Source of the DNA: Flagellimonas eckloniae
GTDB lineage: Bacteria > Bacteroidota > Bacteroidia > Flavobacteriales > Flavobacteriaceae
Direction of reading: 5' to 3'
NCBI RefSeq assembly: GCF_001413955.1
Contig: NZ_LCTZ01000002.1
Coordinates: forward strand, 1,784,501-1,848,500
Length of the DNA stretch: 64,000 nucleotides
Shown here in pieces: positions 35,483-45,721 of the stretch. The notes under the pieces were generated by a model, which saw only the letters and a program-made list of their open reading frames with translations, was not told the origin of the DNA and did no database searches. The position numbers and the translations under genes are program-made. Each line of letters starts with the position of its first letter. Position 1 is the first letter of the stretch.

Positions 35483-36847
35483 TTAAAATCGATGTGTATT
35501 TTGTTTTAAATCGGCATCAAAATCCTCGAGTTTTTCACGTAATTTTCTTACTACTTTAGGATTGCCTTCCGCAACATTATTTTCTTCTGAAATATCTTTG
35601 GACAGATTGTATAATTCTATTTTATCTTTTACTACGCGTAGCTTCCAGTCTTTATATCGTATAGCCTCGGCAATTGTGTCCTTATAATAGAAAAAGCCTT
35701 CTTTTTCATGAGGTGATTTTGTCTTCTTACCTGATAATAATTTCCAAATATTCTTTCCATCTATGGGTTTACCCGACATTTCACCATCGGTTAAATAAGC
35801 TATGGTAGGCAGAAAATCTATGGTAGAAGCAACTTGACTGCACACACTCCCTGCAGCTATTTTTCCTTTCCATTGAGCAATCATGGGTACACGCATACCA
35901 CCTTCATACGTTTGAAATTTAAATCCTCTTAATGGCAAAGCACTACCACCACGACCGTTGTCCAATTTCCATGGACCATTATCCGAAGTATAGATGACCA
36001 GCGTAGTATCATCAATGCCCAAAATTTCCAAAGTCCTTAAAATTTTACCTACGCTCCAATCTACTTCTTCAATAACATCACCATATAGACCTCTTTTACT
36101 TTTTCCCTTAAAACCTTTGGAGGCATACAGAGGAATGTGGGGCATTGTATGGGCCAAGTATAAAAAGAAGGGGGCGTCTTTGTTTTCAGTTATAAAATCA
36201 ACTGCACTTTCCGTGTAACGCTTTGTAAGTGTGGTTTGGTCTACTGGATATTCTACTACCGCATCTTGCTTCATTAGTGGAACTTTACTTTTACGCCACT
36301 TTTTCTCACGAAGACTATCCAAAGTCATTCCTTCCCTAAAAATAATGTTTTCCGCTACCTTGCAATTTGGGTTAACTGACATATCATTGCTGAAGGGGAT
36401 TCCAAAATATGAGTCGAAACCTTGTTTTGTTGGCAAATAGTGTAGCTCATCCCCTAAATGCCATTTACCTATGCAAGCCGTAGCATATTGCTGGGCTTTG
36501 AGCATATCCGCTATAGTCCATTCCTGGTTGGACAATCCTCCAGGCCTATTTGGCCATAGCACCTTGGGTACTCCAACTCTAGTAGGGTACGAACCCGTCA
36601 GCAAGGCTGCACGTGATGGGGAACATACCGGTGAAGCAGAATAAAAATCAGTAAAGCGTATACCGTCTGCGGCCATTTGGTCAAGATTTGGTGTTTTTAT
36701 AAGCGGAGAACCAAAAACACCCACATCCTGATAGCCCTGGTCATCTGTAAAGATGATAATTACATTGGGCATAGAACTCTTATTTTGTGCAACCATAACG
36801 GTATTACAACTCAAAAGAAAGATTATTACAATTAGTTTTCTCGTCAT
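35483..36847 (-). CDS. Sulfatase S1 family, CSPSR type (sulfatase 2)
   Basis: 454 residues, the shortest sulfatase here. The signal peptide is MTRKLIVIIFLLSCNTVMVA. Formylglycine Cys75 is in PVCSPSRAALLTGSYPTRVG; metal residues are IFTDDQGYQD and YTSDNGPW; KWHLGDELHYLP carries the sulfate-binding Lys and His. The sequence resembles the GALNS/arylsulfatase A-like S1 groups. Its start overlaps the GH95 stop by 4 bp, and it abuts the GH3 gene with no gap, so the three are probably translated in concert. Confidence 0.92.
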   Translation of the reverse strand: MTRKLIVIIFLLSCNTVMVAQNKSSMPNVIIIFTDDQGYQDVGVFGSPLIKTPNLDQMAADGIRFTDFYSASPVCSPSRAALLTGSYPTRVGVPKVLWPNRPGGLSNQEWTIADMLKAQQYATACIGKWHLGDELHYLPTKQGFDSYFGIPFSNDMSVNPNCKVAENIIFREGMTLDSLREKKWRKSKVPLMKQDAVVEYPVDQTTLTKRYTESAVDFITENKDAPFFLYLAHTMPHIPLYASKGFKGKSKRGLYGDVIEEVDWSVGKILRTLEILGIDDTTLVIYTSDNGPWKLDNGRGGSALPLRGFKFQTYEGGMRVPMIAQWKGKIAAGSVCSQVASTIDFLPTIAYLTDGEMSGKPIDGKNIWKLLSGKKTKSPHEKEGFFYYKDTIAEAIRYKDWKLRVVKDKIELYNLSKDISEENNVAEGNPKVVRKLREKLEDFDADLKQNTHRF

Positions 36848-39174
36848 TTTTGTTTATTTAAAAAACCATCAAACTTGTATTTTTTTCCGGGCTTTGTATT
36901 AAATTCAACCATTTTGTTATTATAAACCAAAGTGCAGTTTTCCCCACTTTTTGAAAGCACCTCAACCTCTTGTAAAACTGAATTTTTCCAGGTAAAGGAC
37001 AGCTCAAAACCACCTCTTGCGCAAACACCTGAAACAGTACCATCTGCCAATGCATCAGGTAAGGCGGGCAATAATTCTATTTTATCCAAATGACTTTGTA
37101 GTAGCATTTCAACAATTCCCGAGGCCCCTCCAAAATTTCCATCGATTTGAAATGGTGGATGTGCATCAAAAAGGTTGGGGTAAGACCCTCCCCTAATTTT
37201 ACGTTCGGGAACCTCAGCCGGGCTCAATAAAATATTCAATAGCTTATACGCTCTATTTCCATCCTTAAATCGTGACCAAAAATTTATTTTCCAAGCCAAA
37301 CTCCAGCCCGTACCATTATCCCCTCGGTATTCCAATGATTGCTTTGCAGCTTTCATCAGCTCTGGCGTTTCTTCATAATTAATTCCTTTTCCGGGATAGA
37401 CGGCCCATAAATGCGATACGTGCCTGTGATGATTTTCAGGATCATCCCTATCTTCCATCCACTCCTGTAATTGCCCGTGCTTTCCTATTTTATTTGGAGC
37501 AATTTGTGGAAGTATTGTTTTTAACTTTTCTGAAAAATCATGGTCCGTCTCTAGAATAGCTGACGCTTCCACAATCGTTTTAAATAAGGCGCGTATGATT
37601 TGATGGTCCATGGTTGGGCCCGCAACCAAGCCTCCAATTTCAGGAGAATTTGATGGTGAACTTATCAGGTAGCCTGTGTTGGGATCCTTATATAAAAATT
37701 GAGAATAAAACAATGCCGCATCACGCATGAGCGGATAATTTTCTTTTAAAAATTCTTTGTCCTTGGTAAACAAATAGTGTTCCCAGATATGTGAACAAAG
37801 CCATGCGCCGCCTGAAAGCCATATTCCGTGGTTGGATGCATTTACCGGAGCCGCCCCTCTCCAAATATCCACATTGTGATGAACGATCCACCCCTCTGCA
37901 TTATAATGTTCCTTGGCCACGATGCTTCCCGTTTTTGAAATATCCTCGATAAAATCAAACAAGGGTTCGTGGCATTCGCTCAAGTTGGTCACTTCCACAG
38001 GCCAATAGTTCATTTCCAAATTTATATTGGTCGTATAACTACTGAACCATGGTGGTTTTATCTTATCGTTCCAAAGCCCTTGAAGTGTAGGTGGTTTGCT
38101 TCCTGGTCGACTTGAGGCAATCATCAAGTACCGTGCGTATTGCACATATAAAGCAATTAATTGGGGGTCATTGGGGTCTTTCCAAAAGTCATAAATCCTT
38201 TTATTGGTAGTCACTTTCGATTTTCCGTTATCCCCAAAGTCCAACTGAAAACGATTATATAAAGACTGATAATCTTTGATATGTCTTTTCTTTATTTTAC
38301 CAAACTTTTTGGATTCAATACCTTTTAAGGTTTCACTTACCTGTTGATAAGGATTGCCCGATACATCTTTAAAATTGATATAATTAGTTGCTGCCGACAT
38401 ATAGATAGTGGCTTTGGATGCATCAACTATTTTTAGCTTACCATCTTCAACTTCTACAATACCATCAGTATCTACTTTTATTGTTGAAACACCCTTTAAA
38501 ACCCCGTCTTTTATTTTTACTTCTAGTGTTTGGGATTTACCACTTGTTTTCAGTTGTTTATCTTCATGAATAGCATCTAACCAAATTTTAAAACTTAATG
38601 CTTTTGATTTGCTTGAGGTTAGATGTACAACCATGACTTTGTCCGGAAAACTAGAGAACACTTCACGTTCAAAAGCAACATCATTTACTTTGTATGATAC
38701 GTTGCTGATTGCATTTTCTATATCTAAAGTCCTTGAATAATTTGAATACTTTTCATGTCCATCAAAATTGATGTGAATGTCACCAAAAGGCTGATAATGA
38801 ATTTGTTTTAGCGGTTCGCTCATAAACTCTTTTGTAGCCAGGTCTTGAGCTTCCCGCTGTTTCCCATCGGTTAACAATTGCCTTATTTCCGCTAGATAAT
38901 TTCCTGCACCTTTATTGGAATAATCATGTGGTTGCCCCCTCCATAAGGTTTCTTCATTAAACTGAATATGTTCTTGTTCCACACCACCATAGACCATCGC
39001 ACCCAAATTTCCATTTCCAATGGGTAGTGCCTCAGTCCATTTTTTCGCGGGAACATCATAAGCAAGCTTCATACCTTCCTGTGACAACAAATCATATTGG
39101 ACCAAGAAAAGTAATGCAGCGATACCAATCAATTTTGTCATTTTCATGTAGGGTAATTTCATCTTTCTATTCAA
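36844..39174 (-). CDS. GH95 alpha-L-fucosidase
   Basis: 776 residues. The N-terminal hydrophobic segment (about 12-31) is an export signal; the first ATG overlaps the preceding stop by 4 bp, and ATGs at codons 5, 10 and 12 are alternatives. The N-terminal beta-domain carries ALPIGNGNLGAMVYGGV and FNEETLWRG. The (alpha/alpha)6 barrel carries TNINLEMNYW (Asn383, Asn385), LQEWMED (Glu571, probable acid) and FQIDGNFGG (Asp678), matching the residues of the Bifidobacterium AfcA enzyme. GH95 enzymes are inverting and mostly cut alpha-1,2-fucose; some cut alpha-L-galactose. This complements the two GH29 fucosidases. Confidence 0.92.
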   Translation of the reverse strand: MNRKMKLPYMKMTKLIGIAALLFLVQYDLLSQEGMKLAYDVPAKKWTEALPIGNGNLGAMVYGGVEQEHIQFNEETLWRGQPHDYSNKGAGNYLAEIRQLLTDGKQREAQDLATKEFMSEPLKQIHYQPFGDIHINFDGHEKYSNYSRTLDIENAISNVSYKVNDVAFEREVFSSFPDKVMVVHLTSSKSKALSFKIWLDAIHEDKQLKTSGKSQTLEVKIKDGVLKGVSTIKVDTDGIVEVEDGKLKIVDASKATIYMSAATNYINFKDVSGNPYQQVSETLKGIESKKFGKIKKRHIKDYQSLYNRFQLDFGDNGKSKVTTNKRIYDFWKDPNDPQLIALYVQYARYLMIASSRPGSKPPTLQGLWNDKIKPPWFSSYTTNINLEMNYWPVEVTNLSECHEPLFDFIEDISKTGSIVAKEHYNAEGWIVHHNVDIWRGAAPVNASNHGIWLSGGAWLCSHIWEHYLFTKDKEFLKENYPLMRDAALFYSQFLYKDPNTGYLISSPSNSPEIGGLVAGPTMDHQIIRALFKTIVEASAILETDHDFSEKLKTILPQIAPNKIGKHGQLQEWMEDRDDPENHHRHVSHLWAVYPGKGINYEETPELMKAAKQSLEYRGDNGTGWSLAWKINFWSRFKDGNRAYKLLNILLSPAEVPERKIRGGSYPNLFDAHPPFQIDGNFGGASGIVEMLLQSHLDKIELLPALPDALADGTVSGVCARGGFELSFTWKNSVLQEVEVLSKSGENCTLVYNNKMVEFNTKPGKKYKFDGFLNKQK

Positions 39175-40937
39175 CCTTTTATTTCTAAATAAAATGGATA
39201 CACGTATACCAATGTTCCGTTTCTTTCAACATATAGCTTGGGCATGATTTTAACATCCCCTTTGTTCAACAGTATATTTTTAAAACTGAGCTGGGTTTGC
39301 CCCTTTCCTTCAAACTCCATTTTTCTACTATCATCTCCAATAACCAATTCTAAATTGCCGTTATGGTTTAGGCCTTTGTCAAGGTGTATGGTTATATCAA
39401 AAGACTTTGTTTCATCAATTTTGGCATCCCAATAAATAAAATCCTTCTTGATGCCCACTACTTTTTCAAAATGAGCATCGTTCTGATTAAGCATAACCGG
39501 GTTTTCAAAAGTTGTTCCGATAATCGGTTTAGGAGATTCCACAATATGTTTGGATGATTCCATTGTAGTAAGCCAAATGTCCATTTCAGACTTCAATTCT
39601 TTTACGATGGCTTCATTCTCACCTGAAATATCATTTTGTTCAAAATAATCTTTGCTCAAATCAAATAATTCGAACTTATCATTTCCTTCATCATCCTGAC
39701 CTACGCCCACAAGTTTTAGGTTTCCTTTTCGGGTAGATACATTTCTGTACCTCACGGGAGCGGTTCTTGACCAGTATCGATTTATTATACGATTAGGAAA
39801 ATTGTCTTCCGCCTTGGTCAACAGGGGCATTAAACTTTCTCCTTCAATTTCCAGGCCTACAGGTATTTTTGCTCCTGCAAGTTCTGCCAATGTTGGTAAG
39901 ATATCGTAATGGGCGGCGGGAGCTTTAATATCCCGAGCTTCTTTAAACATCTTGGGATAATACCAAAAACTGGGGACTCTTACGCCTCCTTGAAATACGG
40001 AACCTTTTCTTCCCCGCATACCAGAAATATATCTTGGATGCTGCGGGCCATTGTCCGTCATGAAAATAACCAAGGTGTTTTCCTCTATACCCAAACTTTC
40101 CAGTTTATTGAAAAGTAATCTTAGGTTGTCATCAATGTTGGTCACCATACCATATACCTTTCTGGCATTCTCCCTACTATGCTCGGTCACTTTTGGATAC
40201 GGATTACCCTGATCTATTAATCCTTCATCTGGATCCGTATCCTTATACATATCATAATACTCCTGTGGAAGTTGTAAAGGACCGTGAGGGGCATTAAAAG
40301 ACAGGTATAGAAAAAATGGATTGTCTTTGTTCTCTTCCACATACTCCATCGCAGCTTTTGTAAACACATCTGTACAATATCCCTTGGTCTGAAGCTGTTT
40401 TCCATTGTTCCAAAGAATAGGATTAAAGTAACTGCTGTCCCTTTTTAATGTATTTGGCCAGTCTCCATATTGTCCAATTCCTCCTGAAAGATGATTTAAT
40501 GTATATTCAAAACCTTGGTCTTGCGGACGCATTGGGTAATTATCACCTAAGTGCCATTTACCTATCATTCCTGTTTTGTAGTTAGCTTCCTTAAGCAGCT
40601 CAGCTATGGTGACCTCTTCAGTTGCCATCATGGCACCTCCCCTGTAGGTGTCGTGTACGCCTGTGCTCATAGAGTATTTACCAGTCATTAATGCAGATCG
40701 AGTGGGAGCGCAAACCGGGTTTACCAAAAATTCATCAAAACGTACACTGCGTTCTGCTAGACTATCCAAAACTGGGGTCTTAATATTTGGGTTTCCATAA
40801 TATCCCAAATCTCCAAAACCTTGGTCATCCGCTATAATTAGAATTATATTTGGTTTTTCTTGAGTTTTATCAACTTTTTCAGCACAAGACATCATATTTA
40901 AACCTATAGTAAATAGGCTTATTATTACTAACTTCAT
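39171..40937 (-). CDS. Sulfatase S1 family, CAPTR type with C-terminal beta-domain (sulfatase 3)
   Basis: About 588 residues from the ATG at 40935-40937, which gives the lipoprotein signal MKLVIISLFTIGLNMMSC; a start at 40964 adds nine residues. Formylglycine Cys76 is in NPVCAPTRSALMTGKY, with metal residues in IIADDQGFGD and FMTDNGPQHP. About 120 residues beyond the normal sulfatase end (after TTMESSKHIV) form a predicted beta-rich extension (DITIHLDKGLNHNGNLELVI) that may bind carbohydrate. Such a tail is absent from the other five sulfatases here. The stop overlaps the GH95 start. Confidence 0.92.
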   Translation of the reverse strand: MKLVIISLFTIGLNMMSCAEKVDKTQEKPNIILIIADDQGFGDLGYYGNPNIKTPVLDSLAERSVRFDEFLVNPVCAPTRSALMTGKYSMSTGVHDTYRGGAMMATEEVTIAELLKEANYKTGMIGKWHLGDNYPMRPQDQGFEYTLNHLSGGIGQYGDWPNTLKRDSSYFNPILWNNGKQLQTKGYCTDVFTKAAMEYVEENKDNPFFLYLSFNAPHGPLQLPQEYYDMYKDTDPDEGLIDQGNPYPKVTEHSRENARKVYGMVTNIDDNLRLLFNKLESLGIEENTLVIFMTDNGPQHPRYISGMRGRKGSVFQGGVRVPSFWYYPKMFKEARDIKAPAAHYDILPTLAELAGAKIPVGLEIEGESLMPLLTKAEDNFPNRIINRYWSRTAPVRYRNVSTRKGNLKLVGVGQDDEGNDKFELFDLSKDYFEQNDISGENEAIVKELKSEMDIWLTTMESSKHIVESPKPIIGTTFENPVMLNQNDAHFEKVVGIKKDFIYWDAKIDETKSFDITIHLDKGLNHNGNLELVIGDDSRKMEFEGKGQTQLSFKNILLNKGDVKIMPKLYVERNGTLVYVYPFYLEIKG

Positions 40938-40973
40938 TACCGTCGTGTACTGTAAAAACTTCATTATTTACCT

Positions 40974-42566
40974 TTAACTATTCCAATGATCTTCCATAAT
41001 TTGTAACACTTCAGGATTGTCCTTATCCGTATCACCAAGTGTTTCACGTTGCCTTAAAATTTCAGCTTTCATTTCTTTGATGACATCTTGATATTCTTCA
41101 TCATTATAAGCATTGTGTGTTTCGTTGGGATCTTTTTCCAAATCGAAGAAGTCCCAAAATTTTGTGGGTTGATTTTCCTTGGTGTACCCGTTAACTTTTA
41201 ATGCATTTCCATAATAGAATGCCAACTTGAATCGTTGACCCCGTATTCCAAAATGCCCTGGACGATCACTTGAATGGTCCCAATAGCGATAATAACCGTA
41301 CTCGCGCCAGTCGGCTGGTGTATTTCCTTTCAAGTTTTCTCGAAAGCTACGTCCTTGCATGGTTTTTGGATATTCCAATCCAGCATAGTCTGCAAACAAG
41401 GCAGAGAAATCAGCATTTTCAATTAAATCTGAATTTCGTTGACCTGCTGGTATTTCCTTTGGATATCGGATAACGAATGGCATATGGATAGACTCTTCAT
41501 AAATCAATCGCTTATCAAACCAACCATGTTCCCCCAAGAAATACCCTTGATCCGCCGTATAGATAACTATGGTATTTTCTGCCAGCCCTGATTCATCTAG
41601 ATATTTTAAAAGTTTTCCTATGTTATCATCAATCGCAGCCCCGCAACGCATAAAATCCTTTACGTACTTTTGATAGGTTTTGTAACGTGCTTCCATTTTG
41701 GTTAACCCATCAACAGTCAATGGTAATTCTGGATATTTCATATAACCAGGCACATTTTCTGGGTCTTTGGAAGCCCTTAGATACCTTGCTTTTAAACTGT
41801 CTATTGATTGTCCACGGAAAGACCTTCCCGTTGTTTCAGGCCCCTCATCATAAAATGTATCGGGAATTGGGATATCCCCATCTCTATATAAATGACTGAA
41901 TCTTTCCGGATAATCAAATGGCTCATGGGTGGCCTTAAAATGACACATGGCCATAAAGGGTTTGGATGTATCCCTATTTTCTATCCAATCGATGGTTTTA
42001 TCAGCAATTACATCGGTGCTAAAGCCTTTGTATGGCATACCCCCTTCGGTGTAATCTTTCCAATTTTCTTTAGTTTTCATTATCGGGTCCCAATATCTTC
42101 CTTGTCCGGGCAATACACAGTAATAATCGAAATCATCTGTAGGTTCCTGTTTTAAGTGCCACTTTCCTATTACCGAGGTTTGGTAGCCGCCTCTTTGCAA
42201 TACACCGGCAATTGTCGGGTGCTTTGGCGATAGTCCTGCTCCCAAGGTGATAACTCCGTTAATATGGCTATACTGACCTGTAAGCACCGTTGCCCTACTC
42301 GGAGTACAAATGGAGTTTGACACTAAACAATTGTCCAGTACAGTGCCCTCTTTGGCCAACCTTTTAATATTGGGTGTATGCACATAATTTTCCAAGATAC
42401 CTCCGTAGATTCCCCAGGCTTGCGAGGTATGATCATCGGACATAATGTAAAGAATGTTCGGTCTTTCCTGCTCAACCATTTCTACCTTTCCCTCTACCTT
42501 ATTTTTACAGCTGAAATTTGCCAAAAACAAGATTGAAAGAACAGTAAAGTAAAATTTTGTCTTCAT
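40974..42566 (-). CDS. Sulfatase S1 family, CTPSR type (sulfatase 4)
   Basis: 530 residues with a lipoprotein signal (SILFLANFSC, Cys20). Formylglycine Cys87 lies in SNSICTPSRATVLTGQYSH; metal residues are in IMSDDHTSQA and YTADQGYFLGEHGWFDKR. The blocks LPGQGRYWDP and DQGYFLGEHGWFDKR are shared with sulfatase 6 (45722-47329), so the two are paralogues, probably related to GlcNAc-6-sulfatase-like S1 groups (a tentative placement). DQG instead of DNG at the second metal site is a feature of this branch. Confidence 0.92.
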   Translation of the reverse strand: MKTKFYFTVLSILFLANFSCKNKVEGKVEMVEQERPNILYIMSDDHTSQAWGIYGGILENYVHTPNIKRLAKEGTVLDNCLVSNSICTPSRATVLTGQYSHINGVITLGAGLSPKHPTIAGVLQRGGYQTSVIGKWHLKQEPTDDFDYYCVLPGQGRYWDPIMKTKENWKDYTEGGMPYKGFSTDVIADKTIDWIENRDTSKPFMAMCHFKATHEPFDYPERFSHLYRDGDIPIPDTFYDEGPETTGRSFRGQSIDSLKARYLRASKDPENVPGYMKYPELPLTVDGLTKMEARYKTYQKYVKDFMRCGAAIDDNIGKLLKYLDESGLAENTIVIYTADQGYFLGEHGWFDKRLIYEESIHMPFVIRYPKEIPAGQRNSDLIENADFSALFADYAGLEYPKTMQGRSFRENLKGNTPADWREYGYYRYWDHSSDRPGHFGIRGQRFKLAFYYGNALKVNGYTKENQPTKFWDFFDLEKDPNETHNAYNDEEYQDVIKEMKAEILRQRETLGDTDKDNPEVLQIMEDHWNS

Positions 42567-42589
42567 TTTCTTTTAATTAAAATACTAGG

Positions 42590-44188
42590 TTAAAAAATCG
42601 CTTTTAGAACCATGGGATAACTTCTTCCATTAATGGTAGGAACAGCAAGAGACAAAGCCGTTCTTGTCTGTTTGAACTTTACTTTAGTTCCATTATCCAA
42701 CCTTGATAATTTCTTTAATCTTCCCGGGTTCAACTCATTATTTAACCCAAATGTCGATATTTTAATTTCACCCTTTTTAGGGTTCATAATCATAATGTAT
42801 AAATTATCACCCTTTTTGGTAAATCTCACTTCATCAGATGCATAAGCATCCGAAGCTGTTGTTCTTTGGTTATAGTGCTCACCAGTTTTTTTCTTGGCCA
42901 CAATATCATCACCTGCATTTCTGACTTCACCTTGCCCGTTTTGTTCATTTTCCCCACGTACGCTCTTGCCATCACCATAAACTTTCCAAGGCCTGGTCCC
43001 ATAAATGGCTTCTCCGTTTATCTTTAGCCAATCCCCAACGGTTTCTATAATTATCTTTTGTTCAGCAGGGATAGATCCATCCGGATGTAATTCTATGTTT
43101 AGCAATAGGTTTCCATTTTTACTTGTAGCTTCTATCAACATTTCTAAAATGGTTCGAGCATTGTGGGTCAGGTGGCGATCTTTTTTGTAGAACCAATCCG
43201 TAAATGTGATTTCGGATTGCCACGGATATTCCCTCAATGTATTGCTACCGCCAGACTCCACTTCATTCACAGTACCCTTAGCCTTTCTTTTTAGCAGCAT
43301 AACCGCTTCAATGGACCCATGTTGCTTAAGGCTATTGTTATATAATTTACGGCTTACTTCCTTACCATATTCCCCATAGGTAAAATTGAATCCATCATTA
43401 TAGAGCAGGTCTGGTTTGTATTTGTTCACAAGCTCTATATGCCGTTCTTGCCAATTCTTTTTTATTGCTTCAATGCGCTCAGGGGTTCTGTTTTCTGGAA
43501 TGGGTCCATACAAATCCGCAGGATCTAGACCTTCCCACCATTTTCCTTTTCCATCTTCCTTAGCGAGTCTTCCATCATAAGGCACACCTACTTTTTCTCC
43601 TGTTTTATCAGCACCAAAGGCCGGTTTCCACCAATTCAGGAAACGATCATCGTGGCTTGTTACCCCAAATTTCAAACCAGCTTTACGGGTTGCCGCCTCA
43701 AACTCCCCGATAATATCTCTTTTTGGACCAACGTTTACTGAGTTCCAGGGGTGGTGCGAAGAATCAAAAAGGTCAAAATGGTCATGATGGTTTGCTAAAG
43801 CGACTATATATTTCGCACCATTTTCTTTGGAAAATTTAATTAAGGCATCAGCCTCAAATTTTTCAGCTTTCCATAAATTAATGACATCCTTAAAACCAAA
43901 TTCTGAAGGGTGTCCGTAGGTCTGCAAATGATAAGGATTTGCCATTTTTCCGAATTTTTGTTTCCCGACATCCTTCATGTACATATGGCGCGCATACCAC
44001 CCTCCGCCTTGCTCCGGAACACTTTGTGGTCCCCAGTGAAACCAAATTCCAAACTTGGCATCCCTGAACCATTCTGGGCATTCGTACTGCGCTGCAAGTT
44101 CATCCCATGTTAATTCCTGTCGTTGCGAAAAAACGGCATTTGCAACAGACACAAACAGAAGAAAGCTTAAAACACCAAAATACTTCAT
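42590..44188 (-). CDS. GH29 alpha-L-fucosidase (copy 2)
   Basis: 532 residues. The start is the ATG at 44186-44188 giving MKYFGVLSFLLFVSVANAVF; the frame reaches a TTG at 44200. Blocks: AKFGIWFHWGPQSVPEQGGG, YIVALANHHDHFDLFDS and nucleophile Asp265 in PDLLYNDGFNFTYG. It is about 100 residues longer than copy 1, with an insertion around 195-245 (GADKTGEKVGVPYDG; GLDPADLYGPIP). The two GH29 proteins are only distantly alike, so they are likely to cut different fucose linkages. It lies between two sulfatase genes. Confidence 0.9.
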   Translation of the reverse strand: MKYFGVLSFLLFVSVANAVFSQRQELTWDELAAQYECPEWFRDAKFGIWFHWGPQSVPEQGGGWYARHMYMKDVGKQKFGKMANPYHLQTYGHPSEFGFKDVINLWKAEKFEADALIKFSKENGAKYIVALANHHDHFDLFDSSHHPWNSVNVGPKRDIIGEFEAATRKAGLKFGVTSHDDRFLNWWKPAFGADKTGEKVGVPYDGRLAKEDGKGKWWEGLDPADLYGPIPENRTPERIEAIKKNWQERHIELVNKYKPDLLYNDGFNFTYGEYGKEVSRKLYNNSLKQHGSIEAVMLLKRKAKGTVNEVESGGSNTLREYPWQSEITFTDWFYKKDRHLTHNARTILEMLIEATSKNGNLLLNIELHPDGSIPAEQKIIIETVGDWLKINGEAIYGTRPWKVYGDGKSVRGENEQNGQGEVRNAGDDIVAKKKTGEHYNQRTTASDAYASDEVRFTKKGDNLYIMIMNPKKGEIKISTFGLNNELNPGRLKKLSRLDNGTKVKFKQTRTALSLAVPTINGRSYPMVLKAIF

Positions 44189-44200
44189 GCCAAATATCAA

Positions 44201-45715
44201 TTATCTAAATCTATATGCTTCAGGATTATCAAAAAGTCCAAACTCCTTTTTAGTCAAGTCCGCTGGATCCCCTGTTTCTGCGATTAGCTTTTTCAACTCA
44301 TTCATTAAATCATCTTTTACAGCAGCATAATTTTCATCTTCAATTAAGTTAGATAGCTCCCAAGGATCGTTTTTTAAATCGAACAACTGATAGGTATATA
44401 CATCATGCTTTGCGCTTACTATTAGTTTATAGTCTCCTTTTCTAACAGCTCTATGTCCTCCTCCCGGATTGTGCTTACGACCTTTACCTTCAATAAGATC
44501 TCCTGGCCATGAATTGTAGGCATACATCATACTGTTTCTCACTGTTCTGGTCTCGCCCTTTATCACCTGTGTTAAATCTTTGGTTTGAACGGACTCTGGA
44601 ATTTCCAATCCCGTTAAACCGCAAAGTGTTGGGAAAACATCGTGTAGATAAGCCAAGGCATCGACCTTTGTGTTTTGCGGTATATTAGGACCACAGAAAA
44701 CCAATGGAACACCCACACTATGCTCATATACATTTTGTTTGCCCAATAACCCATGCTGGCCAACTGCCAGTCCATTATCTCCAGAGAAAACAATGATAGT
44801 ATTTTTACTTTGTCCTGAATCTTCCAATGCTTTTACTATGCGTCCAATTTGAGCATCGGTAGCTGTAATCATAGCATAATAATCAGAAATTTCTTTTTTC
44901 ACAATAGAATCCGTTCTTGGAAAAGGTGCTAAACGCTCATCCCTAATTTTTTCATCAGCAATTTCAAAAGGATGTTCCGGCATAAAGTTTTTTGGTAGCT
45001 CAATGGAGTCGGAAGGGTACAGTTCATTATATTCTTGTGGAGCCGTTCTGGGATCATGGGGAGCAGTGAAGGATACATACATTAAAAAGGGATTTTCTCC
45101 CGAATAACTCCCAAGGAAATCAACAGCAGCATCAGCAAAGACTTCACTACTAAACTTTTCCTTTTGTTGATAGGGTTCTGACCAACCTGTTTCTGGTTTA
45201 TAATCCTTCACTTTTGTCCCAAAATGTGTCGTCATACCTCCTAAAAAAGCTGATTTCACATGGTGAAAACCTCTTTCCACCCAATCCTTACCATTATGTT
45301 GTTTACCCGTAGCAAATGTGTTATATCCGTTAGCCTTGAAATACTCAGGAAAGGTAAGCTTATTACTTTTTCCCCTGTCTTCCAACGGGAAAGCAAATTG
45401 GGCATATACGTTTGGTTCTATATTAAAATAGTGCCTCCCTGTCATTAACATGGCCCTACTTGGAGAACAGACTGCAGCCGTGGTAGCTCCAAGAATATAA
45501 GCGTTGGTAAATGATGTTCCGTTTTCAACCAATGTATCCATATTTGGAGTTAGAACATCATATGTATTCATGGCTCCAATAATGCCCGCACGTTGATCAT
45601 CTGTAAATAGAAATAGAATATTTGGTTTTTTTGCTATTTCCGGAACCCTTTGTTCTTTGCACCCAACAAGTAAAATGAAAATCGACAAAGCCAAGAATTT
45701 CATTACGTATTGCAT
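44201..45715 (-). CDS. Sulfatase S1 family, CSPSR type (sulfatase 5)
   Basis: 504 residues with a lipoprotein signal (LALSIFILLVGC, Cys19); an ATG four codons in, at 45703, is an alternative start. Formylglycine Cys83 is in TTAAVCSPSRAMLMTGRHYF. Metal residues are in LFTDDQRAG and FSGDNGLAVGQHGLLGKQN. GKQHNG replaces the more usual GKWHLG, and the protein resembles iduronate- or choline-sulfatase-like S1 members more than its neighbours. That comparison is by eye. It is 6 bp from the preceding sulfatase gene. Confidence 0.91.
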   Translation of the reverse strand: MQYVMKFLALSIFILLVGCKEQRVPEIAKKPNILFLFTDDQRAGIIGAMNTYDVLTPNMDTLVENGTSFTNAYILGATTAAVCSPSRAMLMTGRHYFNIEPNVYAQFAFPLEDRGKSNKLTFPEYFKANGYNTFATGKQHNGKDWVERGFHHVKSAFLGGMTTHFGTKVKDYKPETGWSEPYQQKEKFSSEVFADAAVDFLGSYSGENPFLMYVSFTAPHDPRTAPQEYNELYPSDSIELPKNFMPEHPFEIADEKIRDERLAPFPRTDSIVKKEISDYYAMITATDAQIGRIVKALEDSGQSKNTIIVFSGDNGLAVGQHGLLGKQNVYEHSVGVPLVFCGPNIPQNTKVDALAYLHDVFPTLCGLTGLEIPESVQTKDLTQVIKGETRTVRNSMMYAYNSWPGDLIEGKGRKHNPGGGHRAVRKGDYKLIVSAKHDVYTYQLFDLKNDPWELSNLIEDENYAAVKDDLMNELKKLIAETGDPADLTKKEFGLFDNPEAYRFR

Positions 45716-45721
45716 TGTTCC

